From NCBI GenBank assembly GCA_025506515.1, contig CM046444.1:73266192-73330191 (forward strand): a DNA stretch of 64,000 bases, given 5' to 3'. A program made the translations under genes and the position numbers. The DNA is from Flaveria trinervia (taxonomy: Eukaryota; Streptophyta; Magnoliopsida; Asterales; Asteraceae). Positions 22,901 to 34,481 of the stretch are shown piece by piece. Within the stretch, counting starts at the first letter, position 1. Each line of letters begins with the position of its first letter. The notes under the pieces were generated by a model. That model worked only from the letters and a program-made list of their open reading frames with translations. It searched no databases and was not told where the DNA came from.

Positions 22901-24240
22901 TTTTGTAGAGAAATTCTAATTTTTGGTTTTTCTTGTTATGAAGAACTGTCTTTGATTGAATTGTGTCTTATGAAGTTGTTGGCTGTTGTTGGGGTTATCA
23001 ATTCTTTCTTGGATTGACTTGTATATCAGAAGTGATACAAGTTTCTTATTGTTTGAATGATCTTGAACTTCTTATGCTTCCAAGAATCTACATAAGCTGA
23101 GATACTATGGTATAACTTCTGCACCAACACAGATAGTCTCTTTTTTATTTGTTTTGAAGTTTTAAGAAAGTAAATGTCTACACAAAATGATGAAAATTTG
23201 AAATGACCCCCTAATTTTATATCCATAATTAGATTGAAACTTTAAAGATTTAACACATTTGAAAATAAAATATTGGAGATGTTTTTGTTTTTTGATTTAA
23301 ACATGAAAAGGAAGTATACATTCTATTAGGATCATATCAATCTTACATTACACATGGCACTCTTATTGTTAGTACAATATACATGTTTATGAGCTTATTG
23401 ATTGAAGGTATGTTTGTCTTCTTAAACTCATACCTGGTTAATATTTTAATACATGTGATATTTAGCATGTTTTGGTTGATTTGATTATTTAACATGTAGC
23501 TCTCACACAAAAGCATGATATGATCAACCATCCCCTTGTAATGTATGGTAGAACTTTTTCACAACTTTCTTGACGAGGTCACTTAAGGTATGAGAGCTCA
23601 TTTTCACCGATCCTTATTGGGATTCTTTTACTTTGATCCTTTTCATGATTTGATCCTCATTGGGATTCTTTTTCACTTCATTTTGGAAGGTTGATCCATA
23701 ATGGGATTCTTTTTGTTCATTCACAAGGAATGTATTCTTTTGTGTTTCATCCAATTAGGATGTGTTCCTCATTGGAATCTTTTGGATCATTACATCAGCA
23801 CTATGTGCTTGTTTCTTCAGCTCTTGTTTAGCAAAACATAGAAGAAACTGATTTATGTGAAAGAGATTCATATAATATCATTACCTGGTGTGTTTAGGTT
23901 ACTACACACATCAACACTTGAATAAGCCAATGCTTACCAGTACTCTGAGATGAGTTTTTCACAATTGAATAAGATTTTAATTCATCATAACATGTATCTT
24001 CTTTTCCAAGTTACGCCTACCCATATATCTGGTAGGTCATGGCAGTCTTTCAAATTTTGAATTAAGCATGGTGATTGATATAACGACTGTAATTATATCA
24101 TTTCCATTGTATATACATATTTTTTAATCAAAATTGACTTCTTTTTGTGATTTTCTAAATTTTTTTAAAGTTGTTTTTATGCTTTTGATTTTATTCAATG
24201 TTAGTCATGCCAATTGATTGAACCGGGTATTCAAACCTAC
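22901..24240 (-). other. Element H region between pol and 3' LTR
   Basis: AT-rich, non-coding sequence. At 23605-23790 it has four copies of a GATCC-N-ATTGGGATTCTTTT motif (plus-strand reading). The related element G has a comparable set of three repeats in the same position (62870-63010). No ORF with a recognisable product is present. Confidence 0.5.
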
Positions 24241-24850
24241 TAGGTTTAAATACCTTGGTGAAGAAATCAGTTAATTGATTTTCAGTTGGAACTTGAATCA
24301 ATTGATTAACCTTTTTAGCACACTCTCAAAAAATTGATATCTAATTTCAATATGTTTTTTTGACTGCTGAACTTGGTTATTTGTGATGAAGATAGTTGTT
24401 GTGTTGTCAATGTGAATTGGAGCATGCAAGAAGTTAAAACCATAATCAAGCATCTAGTTTTGAATCTAGAGAACATGGGAGCAACAAGCAGATGTTGCAA
24501 TGTACTCAGCTTCTGCTATTGAAAGAGATACGTTTGTCTACTTCTTGCATTGCCAAGAGACCAGTCTGGGACCAAGAAATTGACAACCACCAGAAGTGGA
24601 CTTCCTATTGAAGTTGCATCCCCCATAATCACTGTTAGTGTAGGCATACACATTGAAATCTCCTTCCTTTGGATACCATAAACCAAGAGCTGGCTTGCCC
24701 TTAAGATATCTGAATATCCTCTTCGCAGCATTCAAATGAGATTCCTTAGTATGAGCTTGATATCTTGCACACAAATAAACACCAAACATAATGTCAGGCC
24801 TATTGGCTGTTACATACATAAATGAACCAATCATGGATTCATGGATCGAT
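24240..24850 (-). pseudogene. pol: Copia RNase H (element H)
   Basis: Reading right to left, GSFMYVTANRPDIMFG, KRIFRYLKGKPALGLWYPK, TNSDYGGCNF and GCQFLGPRLVSWQCKK are followed by SIAEAEYIATSA and KKHIEIRYQFF. These are the Copia connection and RNase H blocks. The first long frame ends in a stop after QCKK (24538), and later parts contain further stops. It follows RT directly. Confidence 0.8.
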
Positions 24851-24857
24851 AGTGACT

Positions 24858-25700
24858 CTAATCTACTAATTTGCCTTCTGGATCTGGACCTATCTTCACT
24901 TTGGTATCAACAGGGGTTCTCATAGACTGATAGTCAGCAAGGTGGAATTTCTTCAACATTGTTTCTACATATTTTGATTGATTGATGAAGATTCCATCTG
25001 CTGTCGGTTTAACTTGCTCTCCTAAAAAGAACGTGAGTTCCCCCGTTGCACTCATTTGAAGTTCTTTACAGAGCTGCTTGTTTGTTGAGACAAAAATGAT
25101 ATCATCCACGTAGATCTGGACCAACAACATGTCTTTTTCTCTTCTCTTTCTGAATAAAGTCTAATCAATCTTTCCTCTTTCACATCCATGTTGGAGACAG
25201 AAAGATGATAGAGTCTCATACCACTTTCTTGGAGCTTGATGAAGACCACACAAGGCTTTGTAAAGCTTGTAAACCCTATGAGGGAAATCAGGATCTTCAA
25301 AGCTAGGTGGTTGACACACATAGACTTCTTTAAGAATCATTCCATACAAAAAAGCACACTTCACATCTATTTGATAAAAAGTAAACTTCATGGATGCTGA
25401 ATATGCAAGAAAGACTCTTATTGCTTCTAATCTGGCAACAAGTGCAAACAATTTGTCATAATCAATTCCTTCTTCTTGTGTATACCCCTGTGCCACAAGT
25501 TTGGTTTTATTTCTGATGACAATCCCTCTATCATAAGTTTTGTTTCTGTATAGCCATCTGGTACCGATATGGTATTGTCCTTCGGGAAGATCTACCAGTT
25601 GCCATACTTCTTGCTTCTTGAACTGTAGCAAATCTTCCAACAATTGCTTCATCCAACTATTGTCTTAAAGAGCCTCATTGATGTTTTTGTGTACAGTTTG
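24858..25700 (-). pseudogene. pol: Copia reverse transcriptase (element H)
   Basis: A 163-codon open stretch (25161-25652) covers the N-terminal half, with GTRWLYRNK, LVAQGYTQEEGIDYDKLFA and FYQIDVKCAFLYG (first catalytic Asp present), and ends at GLHQAPRKWYE. A short shifted segment follows, then LLVQIYVDDIIF (about 25090-25125) with the polymerase YVDD intact and FFLGEQVKPTADGIFINQSK. One stop and one frameshift separate the halves. H is older-looking than A but has far fewer one-base indels. Confidence 0.85.
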
Positions 25701-26290
25701 ACAAAGAAAGCATGAGAACACACAGATCTTTACAACACTTGACTTGCTTCTTGTCAGCCTTTCATTAAGTTCACCAATATTTCTTTCTACCGGATGATTC
25801 TTATGTATTCCGGTGGTTGGAATTGAGTCACTAGCAATGGTTACATCAAGATTGGAGGCATTAAGATCATCTTGGTGAGAGGTATCTTCATCTTGTACTG
25901 TTGGGGAGTTATGAAGATAATTAGAATTTGTTTCAATGAGTGCTTCAACATTAGCAGCACTTTGATTACTTCAATCATTTGATGTTCTTTTTGTTTCAAC
26001 TGGAGGCGTAGCTTGATTATGATTTCTGACTTCAGTTGATGGGTCTTCTTATGGTGATGGTAACAAGCTAGGACCAGCTTGAGTTGAAACACTTTATCTT
26101 GATATGATTGTCTAACAGGATCAGCTTGTAGAGGAACATCTTCATTCAGTTGCTCAATAGAGGTAGGAGGAATCATTTGAAAGTCATCTTTTCTTTTTAC
26201 ACATGAAAAAGGTTGAGCTGAATGTTGGTTTCTTGCATGAAAAAAATGAAATTGATTAAAAGATTTTGTAAATGAGTCAATATCAAACAA
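25701..26290 (-). pseudogene. INT-RT linker (element H)
   Basis: A low-complexity linker rich in Gln, Thr, Ser and Asn lies between integrase and RT. It contains FDIDSFTKSFNQFHFFHA, similar to FDIDALTKSFNYDHFNIA of element G at about 60415-60470. This shared block supports the H-G relationship. No function is assigned. Confidence 0.55.
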
Positions 26291-27110
26291 CTAGTCGAAA
26301 CCATTTATAGATTTTGGAAATGAATGTTCCTTGAATTGAACATTTGTTGATTCATGAGTAATGTTTAATCTAGGATTAACCACTCTATAAGCCTTTGAAA
26401 TAAAAGAATAACCTACAAAGAATCCTTCATCAAACTTAGATGAAAATTTTCCCAATTAGTCTCGGGTGTTTAATATTGAGACAAGACTACCAAATGACTT
26501 GAAAAATCCAATAAATGGTTTTCTGTGAAACAATAGTTCATATGGAGTCATGTTGTTTTCTTTTATAATCAGAGTTTGATTTTGCATAAAGCACGATGTG
26601 TTAACTGCCTCTGCCTAGAAGGTAATTGGCAGAAGAGCATCGACTAGCATTATTCTTGCTGCTTCAATTAGTGTTTTATTTCTCCTTTTAGCTACCCTAT
26701 TTTGTTGAGGAGTTCTAGCTGCACTAAACTAATGAGCAATGCCTTTGGTTGCATAAAAGGAACTCAAGTGTTCATTTTTAAACTCAGTTCCATTATCACT
26801 TCTTACTCTTTTGATCTTATGACCAAGTTGGTTTTCAATTTTTTTGATAAAGCATTTTATTATTTGGGACACTTCACTTTTATAAAGTAAAAAAGAAAAC
26901 CCATGTAGATCTTGAAAAGTCATCAATGATCACCAAACAATATTGTTTCTTTCCGATACTCATAACATGAGTTGGTCCAAACAGATCCATACGAAGTAGC
27001 TTCAATGGAGTATTGTTTGTGTTCACATGCTTTGGTTTGTGGGAGGATTTATTTTGTTTCCTTTTGAGGCATGCTGAACAGTGATCTAACAAAATGAAAT
27101 TCCTTTTGGG
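26291..27110 (-). pseudogene. pol: Copia integrase core (element H), catalytic Glu replaced
   Basis: It contains the zinc-site half CSACLKRKQNKSSHKPKH (about 27030-27085), DLFGPTHVMSIGKKQYCLVI then IDDFSRSTW (first Asp), and RSDNGTEF (second Asp, about 26790). The third motif reads RVAKRRNKTLIEAAR where Copia integrases have a Glu before RRN or RKN, so Lys replaces the catalytic Glu. Element G has the same Lys. The C-terminal part (YELLFHRKPFIGF, FVGYSFISKAYRV) follows. A stop after GIAH (26729) and others break the frame. Confidence 0.8.
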
Positions 27111-27480
27111 CTAAACCAAGGACATGGTTTCCATTGAATAGACTGTTCATATTTTTGAAATTGGTGTGTCCCAAACGTGTCTGCCAAAGTTGTGACTCAT
27201 CAAAGGATGCTTTTGAGAGAAGACATGTTTCTTCTTTTGGTTTAGTAGATTCAGGTTTAAGACATAGGTGTTATTCTTCCTTGGAGTCTTTAGGACAACC
27301 CATTCTTTAGGAATCTGAAATCCTGGTTTCAAAATGTAGCAATGAGTGTTGGTAAAGTGAGTTGAATATTTCTTGTCATAGATCTGAGACACGCTTAGAA
27401 GATTGAAATTTAGTTGTTCAAAGTAGTTCACTCTATCAAAGATCAGCATCCCATTAGTCACAGATCATTCATTAGTAATA
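27111..27480 (-). pseudogene. pol: Gag-pre-integrase domain (element H)
   Basis: A 104-codon stretch (27147-27461) reads FDRVNYFEQLNFNLLSVSQI, then YILKPGFQIPKEWVVLK and NNTYVLNLNLL. It is the counterpart of 59242-59454 in element G. The LxHRRxxH zinc-site part is degraded (FGRHVWDTPISKI). Confidence 0.75.
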
Positions 27481-27524
27481 CCTCAACCTTGTGAATCTCC
27501 TCCGAATGCCACAGTAGTTCCTTG

Positions 27525-27620
27525 TATACGCTTAAAGTCATGAAAGAGGGAACAATCTCCAGTCATGTGTCGGGAGCATCCACTGTCCATGTACCATAAG
27601 CTATTGGACCTATATGGATG
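27525..27620 (-). pseudogene. pol: Copia aspartic protease motif (element H)
   Basis: LWYMDSGCSRHMTGDCSLFH is read here; the catalytic DSG codons are at 27579-27587. The rest of the protease is short and interrupted by stops. It lies between the zinc-knuckle linker and the pre-integrase domain, as expected. Confidence 0.75.
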
Positions 27621-27899
27621 ACCCTGCAAGCATAAAAGAACTAATTAGAATATGGAACCCAAGCCATAATGATCTTATGTTTCTGGTTCCTATCCATGAT
27701 GGTGATCTCTTGATACTTTCCTTAAACTGTGATTTAGAGAGAGGTGTTCTAGGAGATTTCTGATAAAATTTTGATTGTTTCATCTCATTAATATCAACTG
27801 AAGAGTCAGAGTAGTAATTAAACCTTTGGTCCCTATTTCTTCGAAGAAATCTAACCCATTTTCGATTATAAAACATCATTTTTGGTTTGGTAAGATCAT

Positions 27900-28265
27900 A
27901 TATTTGCTTGATGTTGTGATATTTGTTTCTTTGACTTTTCTTCAATCTTTTATGTTACCCATGTCATTATCTATACTAGAAGTCCTTGATTGATTATTAT
28001 GAAAATGACTTTTGATTTTGGGTTTCATAGATGATATTGGTGAGATGGGTTTGTTTTGAGAAATTCCCAAACACTTTTGCTTGAAGTAACAATGAGATGT
28101 ATTGTGATTGTTCATATCACACACTGAACAACATTTATTAAAATAGCAGTTTTTGGTGGAATGGTTGTTCATGTCAAAGATAGACTAGTATTGATTGAAA
28201 AAGCACTCTTCTGTTTTGTGATTAGACATTTCACATATGTCACAATACATATGTTTGTTTCTTGA
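27900..28265 (-). pseudogene. Tandem CCHC zinc knuckles upstream of PR (element H)
   Basis: Three knuckles of spacing CX2CX4HX4C stand in a row. The first is CDICEMSNHKTEEC (about 28208-28250), intact. The second keeps only NNHSTKNC because its CX2C half is lost and a stop precedes it. The third is CSVCDMNNHNTSHC (about 28090-28132), intact. The units are about 60 bp apart, so they look like internal duplications. They lie far downstream of the ordinary gag knuckle near 29650. Nucleic-acid binding is the usual role of such knuckles; their number here is unusual. Confidence 0.7.
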
Positions 28266-29757
28266 ATCTGATTTTGCTTTTGCTGACATAGTTGATTTAC
28301 CCGTTCACAACTGAGTCACAATCTTTGGTTTAAGAGAAGAATCAAATTCAACCTTTTCAGTGGTTTGCTTTGCAGCACTAGTTTTGTTGATTGTTTTAGG
28401 CTATTTTTGTTTCCTCAACACTTTCTTGACTTCTTGCTCAAACTGATTAACATGCTCCTTATTGCAGATGTCAAAACCTACTCTTGTTTTGATTATGATT
28501 ATAGGGGTTCTGATTGAATTTTAGTGTTTCAAAATCAGTGAACTCTTATTTTTCTTTGGCAGTGAGACCATATTTGATTTGCTTGAACTTTTTAGAGATT
28601 TAATCTATAATTATAACTGCTTTCAACAGAGGATTTTGCTGAAGCCACAACTTTCTTCTTTCCTTACGAAATTGCAGGCATAAATTTCACAAAGGGGATA
28701 ATGGCCTTGATTGGGCTTCATGGTTTTATGACATTCACTGACTTGTATGAACACTCCTTGAATTTAATTGGGTGACCTAATTTAGTTTTCTCCTCATGTT
28801 TTTCAATATAAACATTCGGTTTGTTTTGGGGATTTGTGACTTGTGTTACTATTGTTTTTAGTTTAATAGTATTAGGTTCAATTTGCTCATTGAGTGTGAT
28901 AGATTCAGACATGACAGTGTACTTGTCATTGTAGGGTGGAGGAAAAGAGGGATACCCAATCCTAGACATATCCTTAGGATCTTTTTGTGAATCTAGCATC
29001 TCTTGCAGCTTGACTGAAGACAATTGAAACTTTTCAGTTTCATTTCAGTAAGTGTTTGTTCATCTTTTGATTGAGCTAACTTTTCAGCTAGTTACTCATT
29101 CTCAGTTACAAGAGTGTACTTCTCACTATGCAATTTTTCATATCAGAGATGAGAGATTTAATTTTGATTTCAAAGCTTTTTATTTCTCTCTTAAGAATCT
29201 CTGACTTGACCTTTACTTATTTTATTTTATCAGCCAGTTTATGGTTGTGCTCTCGAAAACCTTACAGTTCAGTAATACATTTATCACTACAAAGGTTGGA
29301 TTTTACCGCATATGGCATAGGAGGTGGACCATCATTTATGTGAGCCATTAGTGCATGATTCTGAAATTGAGGCTTCACTTCCTTTGCATACAGACTCCAA
29401 TCACGTACTCCATCTTGTCTGATAACAAGAGCATTTGAAGATGACTAACTGCTTCCATGAGCTTAATTTGTCTATTGTTGCTCATTCTGAAAAGCTTGTT
29501 GATGCTCTTGATGATGATACTATTGTTGTTGATTGATGGAGTGGAAGCTTGTGCTTGGTTGTGGAGATGACTGAACCTGAGAGTTTCGTTGGAAAGTGTT
29601 ATTGTTTCTTGGAGGAGCATTGCACTCTATAGAGAAGTGACTAGTCACACCAAGTTGAAACACTTTACCTTGGATTTGTTATATCCAAGTTTGGCGTTTT
29701 CATTTTGACTAAGCTTTTTCCCTTTTCTGAAGAACTTCTTGGCTCTCATTGCAACCA
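28266..29757 (-). pseudogene. gag: Gag C-terminus and linker (element H)
   Basis: Reading right to left from the truncation at 29760: MVAMRAKKFFRKGKKLSQN then VKCFNLG, HFSIECN, a degraded nucleocapsid knuckle (29600-29680); a Gln/Asn-rich stretch (29375-29620); a coiled-coil-like part; and a 101-codon open segment (28718-29023; LQEMLDSQKDPKDMSRIGYP). The capsid domain, start codon and 5' LTR are absent because Gypsy-type LTR sequence begins at 29761. Confidence 0.6.
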
Positions 29758-29760
29758 TAG

Positions 29761-31356
29761 TGTAAGGCCCCGATCCCGGGATGCTCATAGTTGGACAATC
29801 ATCGCACATAAAACATAAAATATACATTTACATTTATGAAAACATCGTAGCGGAATAATTTGAAACCATTTCATATATTAATGATTGCTTTTGCAAAATA
29901 ATACATCATTGTTAATAGTTGCAAAATATGATCATTTGCATTACATCACAAAAACATCGTAGTTATACAAATGGATGCCATCCCGAAAATGTCGAGTAGC
30001 TGCCTCGCGCCATCCTCAGCAACAATTACCTGCCAACTGGAAAATACATAAAAGTCAGCGTTGCTAATTGAGTTCTAGTTATGCAAAATAAAATACTTTT
30101 ACGTCCACTTAAAATAGTCTTTTACATTCATGTGCGATCATGCATCATACGTACAAATAGATAATTTATTATTATCTTCCACATCATTCATTGTCTTTCA
30201 TTCAATGTATGCCATCATTATCATTCACTTTCATTCTTAGTCTTACTTACTTATCTTTCGTACATTCATCATCTTTCTTACTTACATTTCAAACCAGTGC
30301 CATGTCCTATACCCCGAACATTATGCACAAAGCTGCTTACTGGGCCTGAGGTCTATCAATAGACCCCGATCATTATGCACAAAGCTGACTCTAGTACCTA
30401 GGGCAAGCGATAAGGGTCCTATACATATGGTCAATCATAAAGATTCAACCCCCAGTGTGCATCCTTTCGGGGTAGCTAACCCACACACAGTTGAGCTAAC
30501 ACCCTTCATTGGGTGTGAACCTCCATACATTGCTTGGAAGGCTTTCTTACATTCGTTTGTTCATAAATGCATGCATTCATTTTACTTTATGTTCCACTTA
30601 TCATTATCATTAACTTCTGCTTTACGTTACATAATACTTTTCGTTCAGTTCATACTCATAACCGTAAGTCATGGAATAATACATAATAGGAATGTAAGAT
30701 CAACATAACACATTCATACATAGCATCACATAAACATCACATACCCCATTACACATCATTATAAACATCATGCATCATCCATTCACAATCACATACACAT
30801 GCACAACAAGTACAAGTCATCATAGAACATAACTGACCCTCCGCGGGACAGCGGGGTTCGAGGGTGGCGGCCATTGACAGCGGGGACCTAGAGACAACAG
30901 CCCCTAGTGGGGTCCAAGCGGCAACGCCCCTAGCTGGAGCCGCGCTGCCAGTTCAACATGATTTTTTTTTTATTTTAGAACATTTATATAACACATTTTT
31001 CCATAGAAAACTCAATCTTCCTATTAAAACCTCTTAAAATCTTGGTCATTTAAAACATATATTTGGTATGTATTTCCAACCCCGAACTAGTTTAAAACCT
31101 TTAACATAAGGGATCTGGAACTCACCTAGACTCGATGAGTAACTCCTCAATCAAGCTTTCAAAGCAAGGGTTGCACTACATAGCCTGCACATAAGGTAAC
31201 ACTCAAAGGAATTAATTTATGCCTAAATTCATTTTTAATTTTGCTGCTAGATTAGTAGTTTCGCTGCGAGTTTCACTGGCATCATTGCTAGCTGTTTCAT
31301 TGGCATTTTGCTGGCATATTTGCTGCCAGTTTCGCTGCCAGTTTCACCCAACTTTC
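29761..31356 (-). repeat. Gypsy-type LTR I', minus orientation, truncated
   Basis: On the minus strand it ends CCCGGGATCGGGGCCTTACA at 29761, nearly the same terminus as LTR I (33780-33809). Shared inner segments (GTTGCTAATTGAGTTCTAG; ATGTTTTATGTGCGATGATT) confirm one family. No PBS lies at 29755, so this is a 3' or solo LTR. Its outer start (TGTAACACC) is missing, cut off at 31356 by LTR I. A GC-rich patch at 30838-30955 and TTTCGCTGCCAG-type repeats at 31255-31350 are notable. Confidence 0.75.
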
Positions 31357-33809
31357 TGTAACACCCGGAAATTTTCTTTGAAGCTGACGAAAGAAGAAAA
31401 GAAATAAAGTCCAAAGTTGAGAGACCAAACTTGCCAAAAAGGGAAAAACTTGGATCAGTGGGAGTATAAAAGGGGGAGGGCAGGCCACACCCTCCTCATT
31501 CTTGCAAAACTCAGCCAAGGGAGAACAAAATGAGAAAAAGAGGAGAAAAGCTTGGTTCTGGAGAATTCAAGCATGAAAATCGAAGAGTAGTGGGTCAAAT
31601 CGAGGTTCCACTCGATAGGATTGTTTGTGTGAGTTCTAGGACCCATCTTTTACATATTTTTGAATGATTTTGGTGCTGGAACACATCTAAAAACCATTTT
31701 CCGGGTATTTGGGTGTAAACCCGTTTAGGTATGTATGTGTATGTGTATGACTCGTTTGGGGCTTGATTTCCGACTTGGTTGTGCTTGAATGATGTCATGG
31801 GTAACTTCCCTAAGGTTTAGAAAGATTTATTTGAGCTAAAAAGAGGTTTGGAAGAGTTTCGAGGTAGAATTTGGTAGCTGCAGTTTGGGGTGAACTACAT
31901 TGTGCATCAGCTAAGGCTAGGCGACCAAATGGACGTCCATGCGTCCGAATGAGGTGCGATTGGGTCCATACGCATGAAAGGTGTGTGACTGAGATTCATT
32001 CACATGAAAGTGATGTGACTTAGGGTCATATGAATGAATGTCATGCGACTGAAGGAAATGCGGATGAAGGTCATGCGACAGAATGAAATGCTGATGAAGG
32101 TCATGCAACTGAGGGTCATGCGGCTGGAGTACATACGCCTGTGAGTCATGTGATTGAGGTTCATACGTACGAAAGGTGTGCGACTGAGGGCCATTCGCAT
32201 AAAGGTCATGTGACTGAGGTCCATACGCCCGGATGTCATGCGACTGAGGTTCATTCGCATGGGAAGTATGCGATGGGAGGCTATGAGACTGGAGGTCCAT
32301 TCGCCTGAGTGTTTTCATATGTATGGAAGACCATGCAACCGAATACGGTCCATACGCCCAAATGACCATAGTATTGTCTGACTTTTGGGAAAGCGCGGAC
32401 GTAGACTCGTACCTTTGGGGTTGTTGATGATGTGTTGGGTATGGATGATTTAAGATGATCTATGATGATGAGCTGATGATGATGATGATGTGATCTATTA
32501 TGATGTGTGATGTCGTATGGTTATATGCGGTGATGCCCATGATTCGTGTGACATTGATGTTGTGTATTTGTGCATGATGTATGTTATGGGTGTGCGATGT
32601 CGCCTTGTGTGATTGATGTGTATGTTGTTGCTTATTTTTAAGTATGATGTGTCTTCCCGTGGGTTTGCATTGAATGTTAATGAATGTAATGAAACTATTA
32701 TTTAACGTAAAGTGGAAGATAAAGTAAAGAGCAACGTAATGAATGAATATAAGCATGAACGAAGCAATGAGAGCAAGGATGGCTTGCATGAGTAAGGAAG
32801 GAGATTCACAACTTGTTGAGAGTTGTTAGCTCAACTGTGTGTGTGTTTATAGTGTGAGATCTTGGCTAAATCATAAAGGGACGAAGACACAGTAGGAGTT
32901 CAATTTTGGTAACTGCTCCGATACGTGTGATGTTGTATTTACTATGTGCTTTGTATAGTGCGATTTTGGCTACCTCATGTGGATTATGTAGCGTGCGATT
33001 TTGGCTAACCCATAAGATAGTGTGCGATTCTGGCTAAACCCTATGGGTTCTCACACACACAGGGGGAGTCGGTCTTAGTGACCACTCCATTGGTGTGATT
33101 TGTGCGATATGTATGATGGATATCATGAGGGACAATAGACACAGTAGGGAGTTCAGTTTTGGTAACTGCTCCGATACGTGTGATATGGTATTTACTGTGT
33201 GCTATGTAGCATGCAATTTTGGCTACCTCATCTGTGCAATTTTTGAGATATGTACTTTGGGTGCGATGATGCGAAGGTGCAATTTGTGCGAAAAGTGCGA
33301 TATGTATGAAATAAACGAACGAAAGAAATGATGTTATGAATGAATGAAGCAAATGATAAAGTAAGATGCGATGATTAATGAATGAAAGAAGGTAACGAGC
33401 GTAATGGAAGATAATAATTATATTATCTGTGTGTATCTATGTTTTGTGATTGCGTATGCAACTAACGAAAGGAAAGGAAGTAAAGTAGGTTTTATTTTAA
33501 AACTAGAACTCGCTCAGCAACGCTAACTTTGATGTGTTTCCAGTTGGCAGGTATGTTGCTGAAGATGGCACGGGGCGACTACTCAGCTCTTTTGGGATAG
33601 CATCCATTTTTATAATGCTTTTGTAATGGAATGTAAAGATGTATTTTGTAATTCAATCATGTCGTATTTTTTTGCAAAAAGATATTATGTTTAAATGAAA
33701 TGTATGTTTAAACGTTTCCGCTGCAACGTTTTTCGGTAAGATGATGAAAATATATGTTTTATGTGCGATGAATGACTAGCTGTATGCATCCCGGGAACGG
33801 GGCCTTACA
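31357..33809 (+). repeat. Gypsy-type 5' LTR I (2453 bp)
   Basis: It starts TGTAACACCCGGAAATTTTC and ends GGGGCCTTACA three bases before a PBS. It contains a degenerate minisatellite at 31920-32370, a duplicated segment of about 250 bp (32880-32985 and 33129-33235, sharing AACTGCTCCGATACGTGTGA) and an AT-rich 3' part. LTR ends of TGTAACACC and a length above 2 kb are typical of plant Ty3/Gypsy elements. Confidence 0.8.
31920..32370. repeat. Minisatellite in LTR I, GGTCATGCGACTGA-type
   Basis: About 450 bp of imperfect 15- to 16-bp units alternate between two forms, GGTCATGCGACTGA and GTTCATACGCATGAA. Reading frames across it (both strands) are by-products of the repeat. Similar words occur in the LTRs of C (21220-21430) and J (34555-34750) and at 35275-35500. 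Confidence 0.75.
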
Positions 33810-33812
33810 AGT

Positions 33813-33824
33813 TGGTATCAGAGC
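33813..33824 (+). other. Primer-binding site of element I
   Basis: TGGTATCAGAGC lies three bases after the LTR end, which defines LTR I as a 5' LTR in plus orientation. Confidence 0.9.
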
Positions 33825-34161
33825 TAAAGTTTAAGTGAAATGGGTAAATTTTCTAAATAAACCTTAACTTAAATTGAGAACGGGACGGAAAGGGAATAGA
33901 TGCCAGTCTGAGTAGTTACGTTCCATGAGGTATTTTCTTTAATGTTAACTAGTATTACGTGGGCATGTTATTTGATTTATGTGTTGCTGGTAGATTTAGA
34001 TACTAATGTAGTCAGGACAGGTAATGCTTGTGGTATGAAGAGTAAAGTAAGTGGCTAATCACAACTGGCCACTGTAATTAGCGACTTACTATACTTGACA
34101 TAAACTAAGTTGTTCCCTTGAATGATCATATTGGTGTTTGAATCTTTCAGTGGGTGCGGGG

Positions 34162-34320
34162 ATGGCCGGTGGTAGATCTTCTAAAGCTTCACGAGGGGAG
34201 GCAGTGGTGGACGTGGTGCTAAACCACGGGTCACAACAGGAAGGTCTAGAGTGGAGAAATTGGTTCATGAGGAACCCGAGACCCCTCATCCGGAAGGTGG
34301 TGATGAGAGTGTGTAGATAC
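34162..34320 (+). pseudogene. gag: Gag N-terminus remnant (element I)
   Basis: After a 340-bp leader an ATG opens MAGGRSSKASRG. After a one-base shift near 34196 the reading continues as GGSGGRGAKPRVTTGRSR and HEEPETPHPEGGDE. Gly/Arg-rich starts of this type are common in plant Gypsy gag proteins. The element stops soon after (near 34335) and no further gag or pol follows, so this is a truncated piece. Confidence 0.5.
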
Positions 34321-34335
34321 ATATGTACCTAGTTT

Positions 34336-34481
34336 ATGAGCTTAATGTAAAATGTCTTTCATGTCTTACATATATGTAGCTGAAAGGGTTGAATGAAATA
34401 AAATGTGTGGTTTATGCTTATAATGTTTAATATTTCATTGATTATTGTGTGTTAACGCTTATTGAACTAACTATATAGGTT
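34336..34481. other. Unassigned AT-rich segment
   Basis: This short segment between the gag remnant of I and LTR J has no recognised coding or repeat structure. Confidence 0.4.

Noticed and set aside
30427..30708. 93-codon plus-strand frame
   Set aside because: It lies inside LTR I' (minus orientation); low-complexity hydrophobic C-terminus and no support.
31917..32369. 150-codon His/Ser-rich minus-strand frame
   Set aside because: It coincides exactly with the LTR minisatellite; no start context or conserved domain.
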